Assembly: GCA_001600055.1 (NCBI GenBank)
Contig: BCIV01000002.1
Coordinates: 686,287 to 750,286 of the forward strand
DNA from: Filobasidium wieringae
Lineage: Eukaryota > Basidiomycota > Tremellomycetes > Filobasidiales > Filobasidiaceae
Length of the DNA: 64,000 bases
Reading direction: 5' to 3'
Every line of letters starts with the position of its first letter. The first letter of the stretch is position 1. Both the position numbers and the translations under genes were made by a program. Positions 22,612-35,107 of this stretch are shown here, one piece after another. The notes beneath the pieces are model-generated. The model was not told the origin of the DNA. It ran no database searches and saw only the letters and a list, made by a program, of their open reading frames with translations.

Positions 22612-24298
22612 ATGACAGACGAACAGGACAAGGTATGCACTCGCCTCGCCACTCGGTCGGATCCCACCTTTCTCTAGCTCACCCCCTTGCACGCCTCCCC
22701 TGCAGCTCGAACGTCAAGCCCGTCTTTCCAAAGCGCTCTCGGCAGCTTACTTGACCCATCAGATCACTCAGCTTGAGGACCGTGTGCAATCTATCGACCT
22801 CAAACAGAACGGCCAGAAAGCCGGCGGACGGTTCGGGAACGATCAATATGCTACCTCGAGAGGGGGGAAACCGGCCAAAGCAGGTGGCGTGAACGGGAAA
22901 CGATATGATACGGCGCAGGGAGGACAAGGGGAGAAAAGGTACATCCTCGATACATCTGTCCTCATCTTTTCCCTCCCTGCAGTAAGAGCGTTACTCAACA
23001 AGCCCACGACGGAGGTCATCGTTCCACTGGAAGGTTGGTCATCTCACTCTCCCCACTCGTTCACGTTCTCAATCTCTTCACTCTGATACGTGTTACCAGT
23101 CCTACGAACTCTGGATATATTGAAAAAGTCGATGCATCCCATCTCCGTCAAAGCACGACAAGCCACCCGATTCATCGACCAGTCTCAACAACCTTCCTCG
23201 TCTGTCCCCGTCGAGAAGAACGCCGTTTCCGCTACGAGACGAAGGAGCGGGCTCTATGTACAAGGGGAAAACGAGAGTAACCTGCAATTAGCTCTGCCCT
23301 CCCTTGATATCGAGGTCGAGGACCCCGTTCCAGCTTGGGCTGTGTCGACATTACAATGCGTCTCCTTTTTCCTACAAGATCCTACGAAAGATACATTCCT
23401 CATCACCCTGGAAGACGCCGACAGGGATCACTCTAAAGGAAACAACGACCATGATGAATTCGCTCATGTGGTCAGGTATGGAGGAAGAGCCAGGGGTGCG
23501 GAGATCAAGGAAGCGGCAGAGCGGTTCCAGGTGGCCTTCGAATCGACTAAGCGCGGGCAAAATACGCAGGGACAAGGTGTGGCACAAGGGCCGGGCAAAA
23601 CTAGCAGGACAGAACAGAGAGCCCCCAAGGAGGCTTCGAAAGAGATCCACGCCGAATCGTTTGGCAAGGATGTCAAATCGAACGGTCTTCTTCCTCGACC
23701 GCAAGAACCACCTCAATCTCGCTCGCCTGTCCTTCCTCCTGCGTCTCCCCGTAAGGCTCCTCTCGCTGCCGCCCAGGCTGCCAGTCCCACTCCGCCCGCT
23801 TCTCCACCACGAGGCGGACTTACGCGAGAAGCATTGGAAAGGAGTCAAGCCTTGTTATACGCTCAGGAGATGGATGAGCAGGCCCGACGGAGAGAAATCG
23901 AGGAAAAGATGGCTAGGAGTCGGGGCGAGCTTACGGCCGGTGGGATGGGCCGTGGACAGATCCATCTCCCACCGGTCGCGATCGTGGGTAACAAGGGTCA
24001 AACCTCTTCGCTGACCAGACCTAGATCGTCCGGATCAGGAATGGCCCACCCCGGTCGGGCTGCAGCGAGGATGGACAAGGACGGGGTCAAGCTACTTCGA
24101 CCCGAGTCGAACGGGATGACCTCTCACGTACCCATCTATGCCGCTCCGCCTCAGATCTTGAGAAAACGGTCAGAGCCGAAACGCGATGTGAGAGCCGGTC
24201 GTCCAGCCGGTCAGATCGGCAACATCAAACCCTCGTTCGACCCGCCGGCGTATCAAGACGGGCCCCCAAAGTTTGTCTTGTTACAGAGACCTAAATGA
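22612..24298 (+). CDS. PIN-domain protein, SMG6/Nmd4-like
   Basis: Three exons: 22612-22632, 22706-23033, 23100-24298 (515 residues). After a short N-terminal coiled region (THQITQLEDRVQ) and a Gly-rich linker comes a PIN-type nuclease fold: RYILDTSVLIFSLPAVRALL with the first conserved Asp, EVIVPLEVLRTLDILKKS spanning intron 2, and KARQATRFID. PIN domains of this type occur in the nonsense-mediated decay proteins SMG5/6 and yeast Nmd4. The C-terminal half is disordered, rich in Pro, Ser, Arg and Gln, with a charged helix (MDEQARRREIEEKMARSRG). Whether all catalytic acids are present could not be judged, so nuclease activity is uncertain. Confidence 0.65.
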
Positions 24299-24696
24299 GG
24301 AGCCCGTTCGCAAGTGAAAGGGAGCTGGATTTTCCGCTCATCACCCTATAGTTTATAAACCCCTTCGAACGGTTCATCACAGCCGAACGACGGCCACTTT
24401 GCCGCCTTGATACGTAACCTGCTGGCTCGTGCCTTCGTTTGCCCTCTAGAACGTGGTGGATCTGTTCGGGCCACTAGAGCTTGATCGACGAAGGTGTCGG
24501 CCGTTGACCCCTGCCACTCGTGATCTCTCAGCAGTGCGAATACCAAGGTAGTTGAAGACAAGGAAATGCTAGATCTCTGTCATACGAGATCCTAGCTGGC
24601 ACGCTTGATTGTATCGTCAATGATGAAGATGACAAGGAGATGGAGACGAAGCTGTTTGAAGGGTTTCGTACATATCATGTCATTATCAAGCATCCG
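24299..24696. other. Convergent 3' flanks of the PIN gene and uL22m
   Basis: Roughly 400 bp between two stop codons. Only short open frames without motifs. Confidence 0.35.
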
Positions 24697-25712
24697 CTAC
24701 CATTTCCATCCAGAGGTACTTCCTCCGATAATCACCCTCTCTTCCCTTACAACCCCTGCACTTCTGACTTTGCCCAACATCTCTTTTCTCTTCTTTTCGA
24801 GTAACTCGGCTCGCGTCTTGCCCTCCTTGAGGACAACGTGCAGACGGGCTTGCTGATGCTCTTTGATACCGAATCGAGCTCGACCTTTGATATCTATACG
24901 TTTGATCGTTCGGCCCTTCGATACCCATGATTCCGCTGAGAATAGATAGATAAACGTGATCAGCCCTAATCATTCACACGACAATGTGGAGCTTCGACTC
25001 ACCAACGACTAGCCTGCCTTCCTCCAATCCCTTGTCGACAGCATGGTTTCGAGCTAACGCCAATGTACTCTTTATTCTCTCGCTCGCCCGCTTTTCACTG
25101 AACTTCATCTGCAAAATAGCATCTCCGACTGGCAGTCCACTGATCTGATGCGCAATCTTGTTCAGCTTCCTGGGTGATATCTTGAATTTTGCTGTTGAGT
25201 ATTTGTGCTGGTGAATCGAGAACAAAACCAAGGGCGATTTAGTCAAAGGGAATACGCCCAACATCGGGACCGGCACTGACCTCGTTGAACAACTTTTCCC
25301 TTTTGATTCCCTTCTCCTCCTTGAACTTGTCCAATTCCGAAAAGATATCGGTTTGCTCTGCACTTGCGGCGACATCAGACGTCCCACTGCTGCTTGGTGC
25401 TGAAGTAGAACCTGTTTCGGAATCGGAGGATTCCCGATCTCGTTTCCTCTGCAGAAATGACGGGATCAACGAGTTGAAAGGATTGTAGCTGAAACACAAT
25501 AGCCTGTCAGCAGTCTCCCAGCCATGCGGAACTCCTTGATCCTTACTGTCGGACCTGCTGGATCTGCCCAGTCGAAGCCACCTTGTTAGATCGAGCAGAC
25601 GATACCTCGCTCGCTGCAGATGCGCATCACTTTTTAGCTTGATTTGCTCGGGATTTCAGCCGGGATATAGATAGATCGTACCTAGTCTCTTTGCGGACAA
25701 TCTGAAGCTCAT
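24697..25712 (-). CDS. MRPL22: Mitochondrial ribosomal protein uL22m
   Basis: Component of the mitochondrial large ribosomal subunit, near the exit tunnel. Exons at 25712-~25680, ~25616-25550, ~25490-25280, ~25200-25010 and ~24945-24697. The conserved uL22 core is plain: ISPRKLNKIAHQISGLPVGD, AILQMKFSEKRASERIKS, ALARNHAVD and, in the last exon, KGRTIKRIDIKGRARFGI, the universally conserved beta-hairpin loop region. The N-terminus (MSFRLSAKRLA...) is short, basic and Ser-rich, as for mitochondrial import. Length is longer than the bacterial protein because of N- and C-terminal extensions, typical of mitochondrial forms. Exon borders in the middle of the gene are approximate. Confidence 0.88.
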
Positions 25713-26015
25713 TATGAGGATGTTGTTGCTACGGTGTGCTGCAGTATACCCTGGGCTGTTGACTAACAAAATATCACACATTCATGTTGAATCAGTAGAC
25801 TCCCGACTAGCTGAAAGACCATGGACATGCATCGCCTCTCGATGTCCGTGCTCCTTCAATTTGCGCGTTTCATACTGCTGACGGCGACCGAGGCCGACCC
25901 TGTCTCAAGGTCTCCGAACCCTTGAAAATGAGCGGGGAAAGAACTAGGCTTATGTTTTAAAGGAGGACATGACTATTATTGCCATATACTCGCATGATCA
26001 CGTGTCATGGTCAAC
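25713..26015. other. Spacer between uL22m start and TUM1 stop
   Basis: About 300 bp serving as the uL22m promoter and TUM1 3' flank. Nothing further recognised. Confidence 0.3.
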
Positions 26016-27476
26016 CTATTCGTTGCCTTTTACAATCTCGCTTTCCTTTCGCATGGCGTAGCCTGTCCAGGACTGAAGGAATCGCTAACATGAGCATGCC
26101 AGGTCATGGATCTTTATTTCACCTCCAGCTCGACTCACCTCATCGTAGACTCCGACCTTCATCCCCTCATCTCTCTCCTCTGCTGCAGCGAGAACTCTCA
26201 TAGCCCATCCTCCAACAGCTGCTGTCATACCGCTTCCACAACTCCATACCACTCCCCTTTTACCTCTCTTGACCTCCTCCCATCTGATTTGTCCAGTCTT
26301 ACCTCCTCCCAAAGCCGAAATGATGGTATCGCGCAATTCATTTGTTGGAAGGTAACTCTCGTAGGGCTTGTCTGCAGAAGCTGGAGACAGCAGAGCCTTG
26401 AAAGGTAAAGAGAGGGAATGAGGAATATGCCCAGACGAAAGTCCTGCTCGAGGCTCAGGGGCTTCACCAGTCCATCTATCAAAGACATCAGCCTAAAATG
26501 ATCTCCGTTCTGTGCGATGCTTTATGCGACCAACCTTTCCCTAGCCCTGGCATCGAGTACCAGGTCAGCATTACCATCTTCCAGATTTTTCTTGGAATTG
26601 GCTACGACCTGTTCATACGCTAATCCAACCGGCGTTATCGATTTGAACCATTGAGATACAGGAGTCCCTGTCTTACAAGCTGCGCTCTCGGTCGAGAACT
26701 CTGGAATTGCGTATTGTGACTTCTAGATGATCGAGAAGAATTGCATCAGCTTTGCCATGCGTATTCTGCTTACGAGCGTTCTGACCACTCACTTCTATAT
26801 CTTCTGGAATCTCAGAGCTGATCTCCTGGTTCTCGACCTCCAAACCCTCGTTTAAGTAACGTGGAAGTCCTCCATCAAGCACGGAAACTTTCTCGTGACC
26901 CATCGCCTGTGCAGATCTCAAATCGGTCAGTGATAAGCACTTTGCGAGATGTTTGCGGTAAAATACCTTGAAAGTCCAAGCACCCCTTGGCGAGGAGAAT
27001 ACTCCGAGCGAGTCGTACAGCACAACGTGGTCTTCTCGCTTGATCCCTCTCAAGCTACATGCCTGCGCAAACGTAGCAGGGCTTGGAAACATATGACCCA
27101 GGCCAAGAGGATTGCTCGAAAACACGGAATCTTTCCACGAAGCAGGTTCCTCTGCTGAAGCGGCTGCATCAGATTTGGTAGCAATCTGATCGAGATCCCA
27201 TCGGATCGCATGGGGAATCCGTGGCCCTTTCAGATATTCTTGTTTAGGGTCCCGAGGGGAATTTGGCATATGCCAGCTGACATCGAGGATTTTGGTCCGC
27301 TCCTATCAAATTTACATCAGCAGATACTCAGGTGCCAAATGAAGCCAGAATATGATCTAACTGACTTTCGGTAACGCAACGAGTTGCTTTGGAGAGACGA
27401 GTAAAGGAACTCGCACGGCTGCCGAAGTACTAAACGACCGGATTGAGCTGCTTTGGTTCATAGGAATCCGTAGCAT
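26016..27476 (-). CDS. TUM1: Thiosulfate/3-mercaptopyruvate sulfurtransferase (tandem rhodanese)
   Basis: Transfers sulfur to the tRNA thiolation pathway (Tum1 in yeast) and handles mercaptopyruvate. Exon 1 (27476-27366) encodes a 37-residue Arg/Ser-rich presequence (MLRIPMNQSSSIRSFSTS). Exon 2 from 27,302 starts ERTKILDVSWHMPNSPRDP, the typical opening of the first rhodanese domain, with HAIRWDLDQIAT, LGLGHMFPSP and KREDHVVLYD. The second domain contains LVLDARARERL. Its catalytic loop is VWSCGSGMTAAV, i.e. the Cys-Gly-Ser-Gly-Met-Thr-Ala active site of mercaptopyruvate-type enzymes. The last exon (ending 26,016) gives SWTGYAMRKESE, equivalent to the SWxEW end of the family. Dual mitochondrial/cytosolic location is possible because internal Met codons precede the first domain. 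Confidence 0.9.
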
Positions 27477-27766
27477 TCTAATTGAGATACAAAGACAGCT
27501 CGGGCGGGTCAAGATTCAGTATGAGAACTGTACGTTTTGTTGAAGTGAGATGTAGAATCGATGACATCTCGGAAGTTGTTGACGATTGAGTTGCTCGGGC
27601 ATGAGCGGTACACGTCATCCCGGACTTCAGCAAAAGGACCATGTCCGCTGTGCAGTCCGCATTGAGGGGTGCTCCTCACTTCAAACTCTGGTCTAGCTCT
27701 CAAGTGAACAGCCCACATGATATAGAGGACGCCTTGATATTGCAGCACAAGCGTACTCGCTCGATT

Positions 27767-28886
27767 ATGAGCTACCTGACAACCGTTTCCCAGGCTGCCG
27801 CCTCAACCTCGGTCGCCAGCTCTTCCCGTTCAAGCTTACCAGCCGACCCCACTCGCCTATTTATTGGCAACCTTTCACCTACAGTAGACGAGTGAGTTTC
27901 GCCCTTCGATATCAAGATGCGTAAGTCCAAGCCGCCATCGATGCTAACTCCGGCCATGATATCCCTGTTCTCCTTCCTGGCAAGATACACCCTCATTCAG
28001 GTCTTTTCCAAAGCAGGCAAGATCGCCAAATTAGACTATTTATTCCACAAGACCGGTCCTTTACGAGGGAAACCAAGAGGCTATGCGTTCGTAGAATACA
28101 CTAATAAGGAGGTGGGTCGAGCTTTAATTTTCGATCTTTCTGCCGCTGATTCTCATCTCCTGTTCTAAGGATGCTCAAAAAGCTTTGACCAAATTGAACG
28201 GGAGATTGCTTAGGGGTCGTAACCTATCTGTTACACAAGCTACTGCAGTACGTATTTCCTGGCTCTAAAGGTCAAAATCGCAATGAGAGCGGTTCGCTAA
28301 ATTACGGGCTTCTGTCAGTCACCTATGTACGATCAAGGAACTCGGCCATTTCGGAGACCTAATGATCCGCCTAAAACGACTACCTTGTCTCTCTTGAAGA
28401 AGCAATCTCGACCTCAATCGTACGTTGATCGACAACTCTAAACAGTGTGGAAGCTATATTGACCCCTTACTGTCTATATTTGACAGCGCCAATGCTCAAA
28501 TTGCAGCCTTAGAACAGAAGATCGCACAAATGCGAGATTCGCCACTTTCGATATCCGCTCCTGGATCCCGGGATGCCTCGCCTGGCATCGGTAGGGTACT
28601 CGGTGAAGGTCCGACAGCATTGCCCGATACCAAAGGGAACAACGTGGACCGAGAGTTTGAGCAAGGATTTAACGAACTGATGGCAGAGGTAGAGACCGGT
28701 ACTGAAGATATTGGCTCGTCGAGACACACATCTCGACCGTCGGACTGTGATCAAAAAGCGACAAATTCTGAATTTCGGCCGTTGCCTAAATCGACAAGTG
28801 CATTAGTAGGACATCCCAGTTTACCACAGAAACCGTCCTCCGGCACAATTGAGCGCGCAAAGGATCTGGAAAGGCTGCGCAAATAA
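27767..28886 (+). CDS. RRM RNA-binding protein, RBM18-like
   Basis: Five exons: 27767-27891, 27985-28111, 28170-28247, 28319-28419, 28487-28886 (276 residues). One RNA recognition motif spans residues ~28-110: TRLFIGNLSPTVDE (RNP2), YTLIQVFSKAGKIAKLDYLF, GKPRGYAFVEYTNKED (RNP1) and AQKALTKLNGRLLRGRNLSV. This arrangement and the following PF-R-P-N segment match vertebrate RBM18-type proteins, whose role is poorly known. The tail has a predicted helix (NAQIAALEQKIAQMR) and low complexity. An in-frame ATG upstream at 27,641 is possible. Divergent from TUM1 with under 300 bp between them. Confidence 0.75.
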
Positions 28887-29217
28887 ATGTCTGATTGGGC
28901 TTGTTTAATCAGTTCACTCGTCATGTATCGTTGTATATGTATTCCCTTGCTCCAGACCGTGAATCAATATATAAGATCCACAGATCCACAAACCAGTGCT
29001 ACCTGTTTGAACGAATGTTGCTTTTGTCCAGGATTCAGATCGTAAAGACGCGCGAGACGTCTCAGGCCAAGATTTCGAAAGAAGAGGAAGTCTGAATTTA
29101 TCTAGTCGCCTAGTCGCTAGTCGGCTGCCATCTGTTGTTATATCAGGCAAGCCAAGATTCTTCTGTCGACCTGTAATTCGCAAAATTCTCCAGATCTGCA
29201 CGGCTCAATATAATATC

Positions 29218-29821
29218 ATGGTCCGACTCATCACTCACAATATGCTGGCATGTCATGTCAGTAAGTGAAACGAGCTCTCATGACTGACTGTCGGATTGCA
29301 TTTTCTCATACCTTCACTCTCAACAGAAAACTGCACCAAGGATAACTTCCCTTTGATTTTTGAGAACGTCGAGTTGGAAGTTCGACCAGCTGAGCCCAAC
29401 TTGCACTTCATCAAGCGATTCATACCAAAGCTCGAGTGGGAAGCACTGGTTCAGACGGCACGAAGTCTAGGTGATAACAGTTTACCTGAAACTTTACCGC
29501 AAGGAGACGCTTTAGACGACGAGGAGTTCTTGGGAAAGCTGCATCATGTCTTGATGGAGGTGAGCGGACGATTTTGACTGTGTAGCGACCGGGCAGAAGG
29601 GGGCTGCCAATCGAAGGGAAACTAACTTGACTCGATACTACCGTAGATCCACGTTGAAGAAGGGAACATGAAATGCCGCGGGTGTGGACATGTATATCCC
29701 ATCTCTACTGGCATCCCTAATATGGTCAGTCAGGCGATTGGCCCCAGGGCACAACGAGAGGTATGAGCTAATCGAAATTTCCCGGACACAGCTGCTTGCA
29801 GAACACGAAGTTGGTCGATAA
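29218..29821 (+). CDS. TRM112: Multifunctional methyltransferase activator TRM112
   Basis: Four exons: 29218-29260, 29327-29559, 29647-29724, 29792-29821 (127 residues, the usual length). Trm112 is the zinc-binding partner that stabilises several methyltransferases (Trm9, Trm11, Mtq2, Bud23) acting on tRNA, eRF1 and 18S rRNA. Evidence: start MVRLITHNMLACHVKNC with the first cysteine pair, NFPLIFENVELEV, and the C-terminal zinc motif MKCRGCGHVYPISTGIPNM followed by LLAEHEV. The last exon is only 10 codons. The assignment is secure. Confidence 0.95.
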
Positions 29822-30884
29822 TACACCAACACCCAAACGATCCCAAAAGAATCATGTTTCCCCACATCCAAGGGATACTCGGCTGCTTCCAAACTTTCAC
29901 GAACCCATCAAGTCACTGTTTCGACTTTGTACCTAACGCTGTCATATGCGTGCATGTATACATCAACATAATTCTGAGAGCCGGATGCTCCCATTGATCG
30001 AAGGACACTTCAGGACGATGCTTTTCCAGCGATCAAGAACCGGGACATCCTATGCCGGCAATCTTCCTTGGCTCGCAGCAAATCCTGGATGATAGGAGCG
30101 TTCCTTCGAGCTCATTCACATGCGGGCGGAACATTTGCTGGTCCTCGGAATGCTGTAGATTGCAAAACCCTGTCCTTCAGGCTCTGGTCGACGTCGCTTG
30201 TACGGAGTCTGTGCTTGCAACAATCCATTCTCGATCCAGCTTGATACTTGCCAAGCACATATAAGAAGCTATTTGATCATCAACTGTCGTACATGGGGTT
30301 CATTCAGGTTTCACTTCATACTTTCTCTATGGGACCTTGTTACAAGGAACTCGTTGCTCAGTGCTCAACAAGCTCGGGATTTCTTGTTGAAAGCTAAGGT
30401 TTATCTGGTTATTGCCGACTGAAACACGCCGCATTTCGACCATCTCATCTCGAGTGAACACACAGGTACATTCCCGCCGGCCTTGCTTGAAGCCGCACAA
30501 TGAAATCTGCCACGCAAGAGATGAATTTCTCGCGCTCTTGATAGCTTGCCGTGTGCGCCTACGCTTACAGTAAAGGTATCTGGGTATCTACGATCTGCCG
30601 GTCTCTGGGATGGTACGATCTATTTGCGATTACGTCACGTCACGTCGCGTGGAATTGAGACTTGTTTCGGCTCTTCCCGGAAAGAGATCAAATAAAGTAG
30701 TTCAGCCAAATCATCACTTCGCAGCTGCTTTCGCTCTCAACGCAGTTGGCATCATCAAAAGCACAACGCAAGTCAAATTCACCGTCTCGTAGTCTTGAAG
30801 GTTGAGCTGCATAAGTCTCAAGTGTATCTTAGCAGGACTCCATCATATACCTACTGCCAAACCTGGAGAGACAGCTTGATCAGA
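29822..30884. other. Gene-free interval before the BAR gene
   Basis: About 1.06 kb with short frames only. Near 30,633 there is a CACGTCACGTCGCGTGG cluster of ACGT cores that might bind bZIP/bHLH factors. No gene can be supported. Confidence 0.35.
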
Positions 30885-32401
30885 ATGTTCAAGAGGTCAG
30901 CGAAACAGGTAGGAACAGGGCTCCTTTAGAAGTCACCCTCGAGACAAGATACTGACCTATGAGTTTCATGTTTGTTAGCTCGATAAGCTATCACAGGTAA
31001 GCATATAGACCAGATTTTTATCTTTCGCTCAGGCGGTCGTAAATTAACCAAGTTGACTGATCTAGTGGACAGGAGAGACTTTTTTCAAGGAGAATAAAAC
31101 GGAACTCTCGGCTGAATTCAGAGAGTTCGAGAAGGATGTAGATATTAGGAAGAATGGTATCGAGAGGTATGCTCCCTGTAAAACTATGGACAGCTATCTC
31201 TAGACTTACCAATTGAAGGATTCTCCAGGCTCCATGCTACTTCGATACCATATCATCAAACTCTTTCTAAGCGAAAACCGAACCCAGATCCTTACCCAGC
31301 CGATTCTCACACGTCGAAAGANAAACTTCTGCCTGGTGAGGCTCTTGGTCTGGTCATGATCTCTCACGGGGAGGATCTACAGCATGCAGCTCGTCAATCT
31401 GGATCATCTTCCGGTCAAGGAGCCAAGCTTGGTGAAATGCTCGAAAGGTTTGGACGGGGAAGATGCCGGGTTTCTTCAGTGCAGGAACAATATGCCAACC
31501 GGCTTGGGGATGGATACATGGCAGGAATGGAAAACGCAAAAGAGGTTGTCAACGATTATCAAGCTCAGAGGAAGAAGCTAGACTCTAGGCGGTGCGTCCT
31601 GATTGTGTTTCATCTCGTGGCTCTACTGATCATTTCATTGTTTTATAGATTAGCGCTGGATGCGATTCAACGTAAGATGAACTCGAGCAAGAAAGACACC
31701 TCGGCCTTGGAAGAGGAACTGGAAATTGCTACAGCGCGATAGTAGGTCGCAGAACGACATCGAAAGATGTATAAAGTTACCTGATGACTTTGTATGTCTA
31801 CCCAGTGAGGAAGCTCAGGAAGACACGCACTCTAGAATGCAAATGGTACAGGACTGCGAAGCTAGGCAAATGGCTGAATTGACGGACTTCCTGGATGCCG
31901 AGCTGGAATATGTTTCTGCATACCACACAATTCTGCGCGATCTCAGATACGACTGGGACAGAAAGTCAGTTCTTTCGCAACGCGACCATCACGAATACTG
32001 TCCAGCTGAACATACCTTCTCTATCGAATAGCGGTGGCCCTGCTTCTGTTGCGACTCGTCCTCGATCGAAATCCAGCCCAGTAATACCCAAGAAGGCTCC
32101 ACCTCCACCCATACCTAGCCGTACCAGGTCGTCCTCCAAACTGACGAACATTTTTGAAGATACCTATTCTGTAGACAGGCCTCCTGTTCCACCTCGACGT
32201 CCGAGTTCGAAACCGGTGTCAGACGAAGACAACGGGTTGAGTTCGGAAGACGCTCGGCAACCCAACCGTGATCGAGCGTACTCGAGTGCTAGTAATGCTA
32301 GCAAGAGGGAAAAGCGACCCGCTTTCTTGCCTAAATTCGGATCAATGACTAAGAAACCGGCTGGTGATAAATACGGATTGCTAGATGATAACGATTTCTA
32401 A
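30885..32401 (+). CDS. Endophilin-like N-BAR domain protein with proline-rich tail
   Basis: Seven exons: 30885-30908, 30979-30996 (18 nt), 31066-31166, 31229-31591, 31649-31741, 31806-31964, 32032-32401 (375 residues). The BAR region starts MFKRSAKQ-LDKLSQ-WTGETFFKENKTELSAEFREFE, like endophilin-type N-BAR proteins. It continues with LGLVMISHGEDL, ALDAIQRKMNSSKKD, LEEELEIATARYEEAQEDT and a long helix LTDFLDAELEYVSAYHTILR. BAR dimers bind and bend membranes during endocytosis or Golgi traffic. The tail is Pro-rich with possible SH3 ligands (KKAPPPPIPSRTR, RPPVPPRRPS) and ends KYGLLDDNDF. There is no SH3 domain of its own, unlike Rvs167. One base at 31,322 is undetermined (n) inside exon 4. Confidence 0.8.
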
Positions 32402-32772
32402 GGGTCCGCTGGACCTTGACAGAACACCATGCTTATACCGTTTAAGGTTGTACTTCCTGCCCACTGTGACATACCATGAACCAATATCTCAATCGCATAC
32501 ACGTACTAGCATATCGAAGTCGTATATCTACAGTTCCGCGAACTATCGCACTTGACGGCGAACGACGAGTCTCATGTCCGGTTCTGGTATGGCGCCGGAG
32601 ATTAGCAATACTCGACGAGAATGTGACGAGTAGATTGGCGGATTGACTGGATCAATCGAGCTCGGATCCTGCATTACAACTCGGACATACCTTAAACCGG
32701 AGAGCTGGCTACTGGATTCCTCCAAAATACATTTCAAGAAACGGACGGCGATATCACTGACGGCCTATAAAT

Positions 32773-34687
32773 ATGTCCACTGATGTCCAGATTCCTGGAG
32801 CTAAGGGTATCTTAGTTGATACTACAGGAGCCGAGATCATCGCTGAGGATTCTCCAGCTGTGAGTACTTGGACCCAGGCCACATATTGGGAAGTCGTTGA
32901 TTGAGATATCTGGGGGTTTACGTAGACTCGGGATTCTAGAGGGATCTACCTACCACATTACATAGAACCGGTGTCCCATATCGCTGTTGACGTATGTTCC
33001 AGAGATCAATCTTGTTCTTCAAGAAGCTGAGTAGCTAATCCACCATCAATTCCACAGATTGGAGGTTCTCTCGCCAAAGTGGTCTATTTTACTCGCTCAC
33101 CCAATCCCCCTAATGGACATTCCTTGGTCGAGGGTGTCCCATCCGGATCAGCCCTGCCCAGTCTGAACTCTGGCAAACACTCGTTCGTGGAGGTGGATTC
33201 GGAAGGCTCATGGACTCCCAAAGTGAACGGAGCGTTGACTCCTGAGTTACTCAACGCTAGTCGGGGCGGACCTCCTGGACCTAGTCCATTAGCGTCTGGT
33301 CACAAGCGGAACATATCCGAAGATATCGCTATGAGTGAAAGTCCCTCATCCACTGGTCCTCCTGGTTCCGGAAAACGATCCATCCCACAAACTTCTTCCA
33401 GGAAAGGACATGCGCGAGGTCATTCTATTCTAAGACGAGGATCCCTTCCACCAAATTTCCCAGGTGGAACGCTCAATTTCGTTCGGTTCGAGACGGAGAA
33501 GATTGACGATCTTGTCTCCTTCTTGAAGGATCTGATCCGACAATCGGCCGCTACCAATCACGTCACTGAAACCCAGATGAGGCAAGGCGTCAAAGTGATA
33601 GCTACTGGGGGAGGCGCGCACAAATACTACGATCTGCTGGTAGAAGGAACGGGATTGATGGTGCAGCGAGAAGAAGAGATGGAATGTCTGACGACAGGAT
33701 TAGGTTTCATCACTTCGATTCCTGATGAAGTCTTCTGGTACTCCGACCAACTCGTATATGAAATCTCCCATCAGAAGAAAGAAGAGACGACTCACGCACA
33801 AGCGTCTTCCTCAGAGTCGCGAAGAGATCTACCAAGACCATCTCCTGATCCTCCTCAATTCCAGGTTACATTCGACACCAGCGGTTCTCCTCAATTTCCG
33901 TGCTTACTAGTCAACATCGGATCCGGTGTATCGATTGTCAAGGTGGATGAGGATGGTAGTTTCGAGCGAGTGAGCGGTACGAGTCTGGGAGGAGGTACTT
34001 TGTGGGGTTTGTTGAGCTTGATCACGGAGGCAACAACATTCGACGGTACGCCTCCCTTATGGTGCCATCAAGTATACGGCTAAACGGTTTGTTCTTCACA
34101 GAAATGCTGGCGCTTTCGGAAAAGGGAGATAATGCCGCTTGCGACATGCTGGTTGGAGACATTTATGGAGCGGACTACCACAAAATAGGTCTTAAATCCA
34201 GTACGATCGCATCGAGTTTCGGCAAGGTGTTTAAAAAAGGAGCAGCCGATAGGAAAAAGGCATTCAGTCAAGAGGACATAAGCAAGAGTCTCCTATACGC
34301 TGTCAGCAACAACATTGGTCAAATCGCGTAAGTGGGGTTTGGTATGAGCCTGTCTAGTATGCTTCAATTGACGCACCGCTATAGTTACATGAATGCCGAG
34401 AAATACGGACTGGATCGTATATATTTCGGAGGATGCTTCATAAGGGGACACGCTGCTACCATTTCGTGTTTATCCTATGCCATTCGGTTCTGGAGCAAGG
34501 GTACCGTAAGAGCAATGTTCTTGCGTCATGAAGGTTTCCTGTGAGTGTATATCGATAAATCAAATCTGATTAACCGCTAAGACACCTCGTTCGTAGTGGA
34601 TCTATCGGTGCATGGATCAAAAACGTCAACTCTATACCCGAGGCAGTAAAAGAACGGGAAGAGCTGGAGCGAAATTCCAAGGCTTGA
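32773..34687 (+). CDS. CAB1: Pantothenate kinase (eukaryotic type II)
   Basis: First step of coenzyme A synthesis. Six exons: 32773-32859, 32926-32991, 33058-34045, 34102-34327, 34385-34540, 34597-34687 (537 residues). Motifs: HIAVDIGGSLAKVVYF (phosphate-binding strand), LNFVRFETEKIDD, KVIATGGGAHKYYDL, EMECLTTGLGFI, PCLLVNIGSGVSIVKVD, SGTSLGGGTLWGL, GDIYGADY, AVSNNIGQIAYMNA and RIYFGGCFIRGH. Compared with yeast Cab1, the protein has an insertion of roughly 110 residues after YFTRSPN (about 33,100-33,460), Ser/Pro/Gly-rich and probably disordered. A short N-terminal extension also precedes the first strand. Assignment is firm; the function of the insertion is unknown. Confidence 0.93.
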
Positions 34688-35107
34688 TAAGCGGCACCGA
34701 GAAGTGCCTTGCATGAATGTGATTAAGAGTTGTATATAGCGCACATACGCTCGATAGGCATTATAGAACAGCTATTCGCTGTGTGTGAAGATCGATCAGG
34801 CAGCGGGCTCAGCAGTTGTGGTACTCTTGGGATTTCCAACGGAACTCCTCGACAAGCGAGACAGGCCATTGCATCCAATTTGAAGCGATAGCTATGAAAC
34901 GAGTCATCGATCGATGTTTTTTGGAAAGTGTCGACCGAGCATACTCAGTCTGTGACAATTCCAGTAGGAGAAGGGCAGTAAATGGGCAATCGCAACGATT
35001 CACTCATACTATACAAGTACGCAGGAGAATACAACGCTTGATTACAACGTCTCTCGGTCAGGTGTCACTCCTCACGCGTTCGGAATCTACAGAACCTCAA
35101 GGCCTGC
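34688..35107. other. Convergent 3' flanks
   Basis: About 420 bp between the pantothenate kinase stop and the stop of the small minus-strand gene. No feature recognised. Confidence 0.3.

Noticed and set aside
24346..24561. Minus-strand 71-codon frame
   Set aside because: Lies between two convergent stops, with no motif or splicing support.
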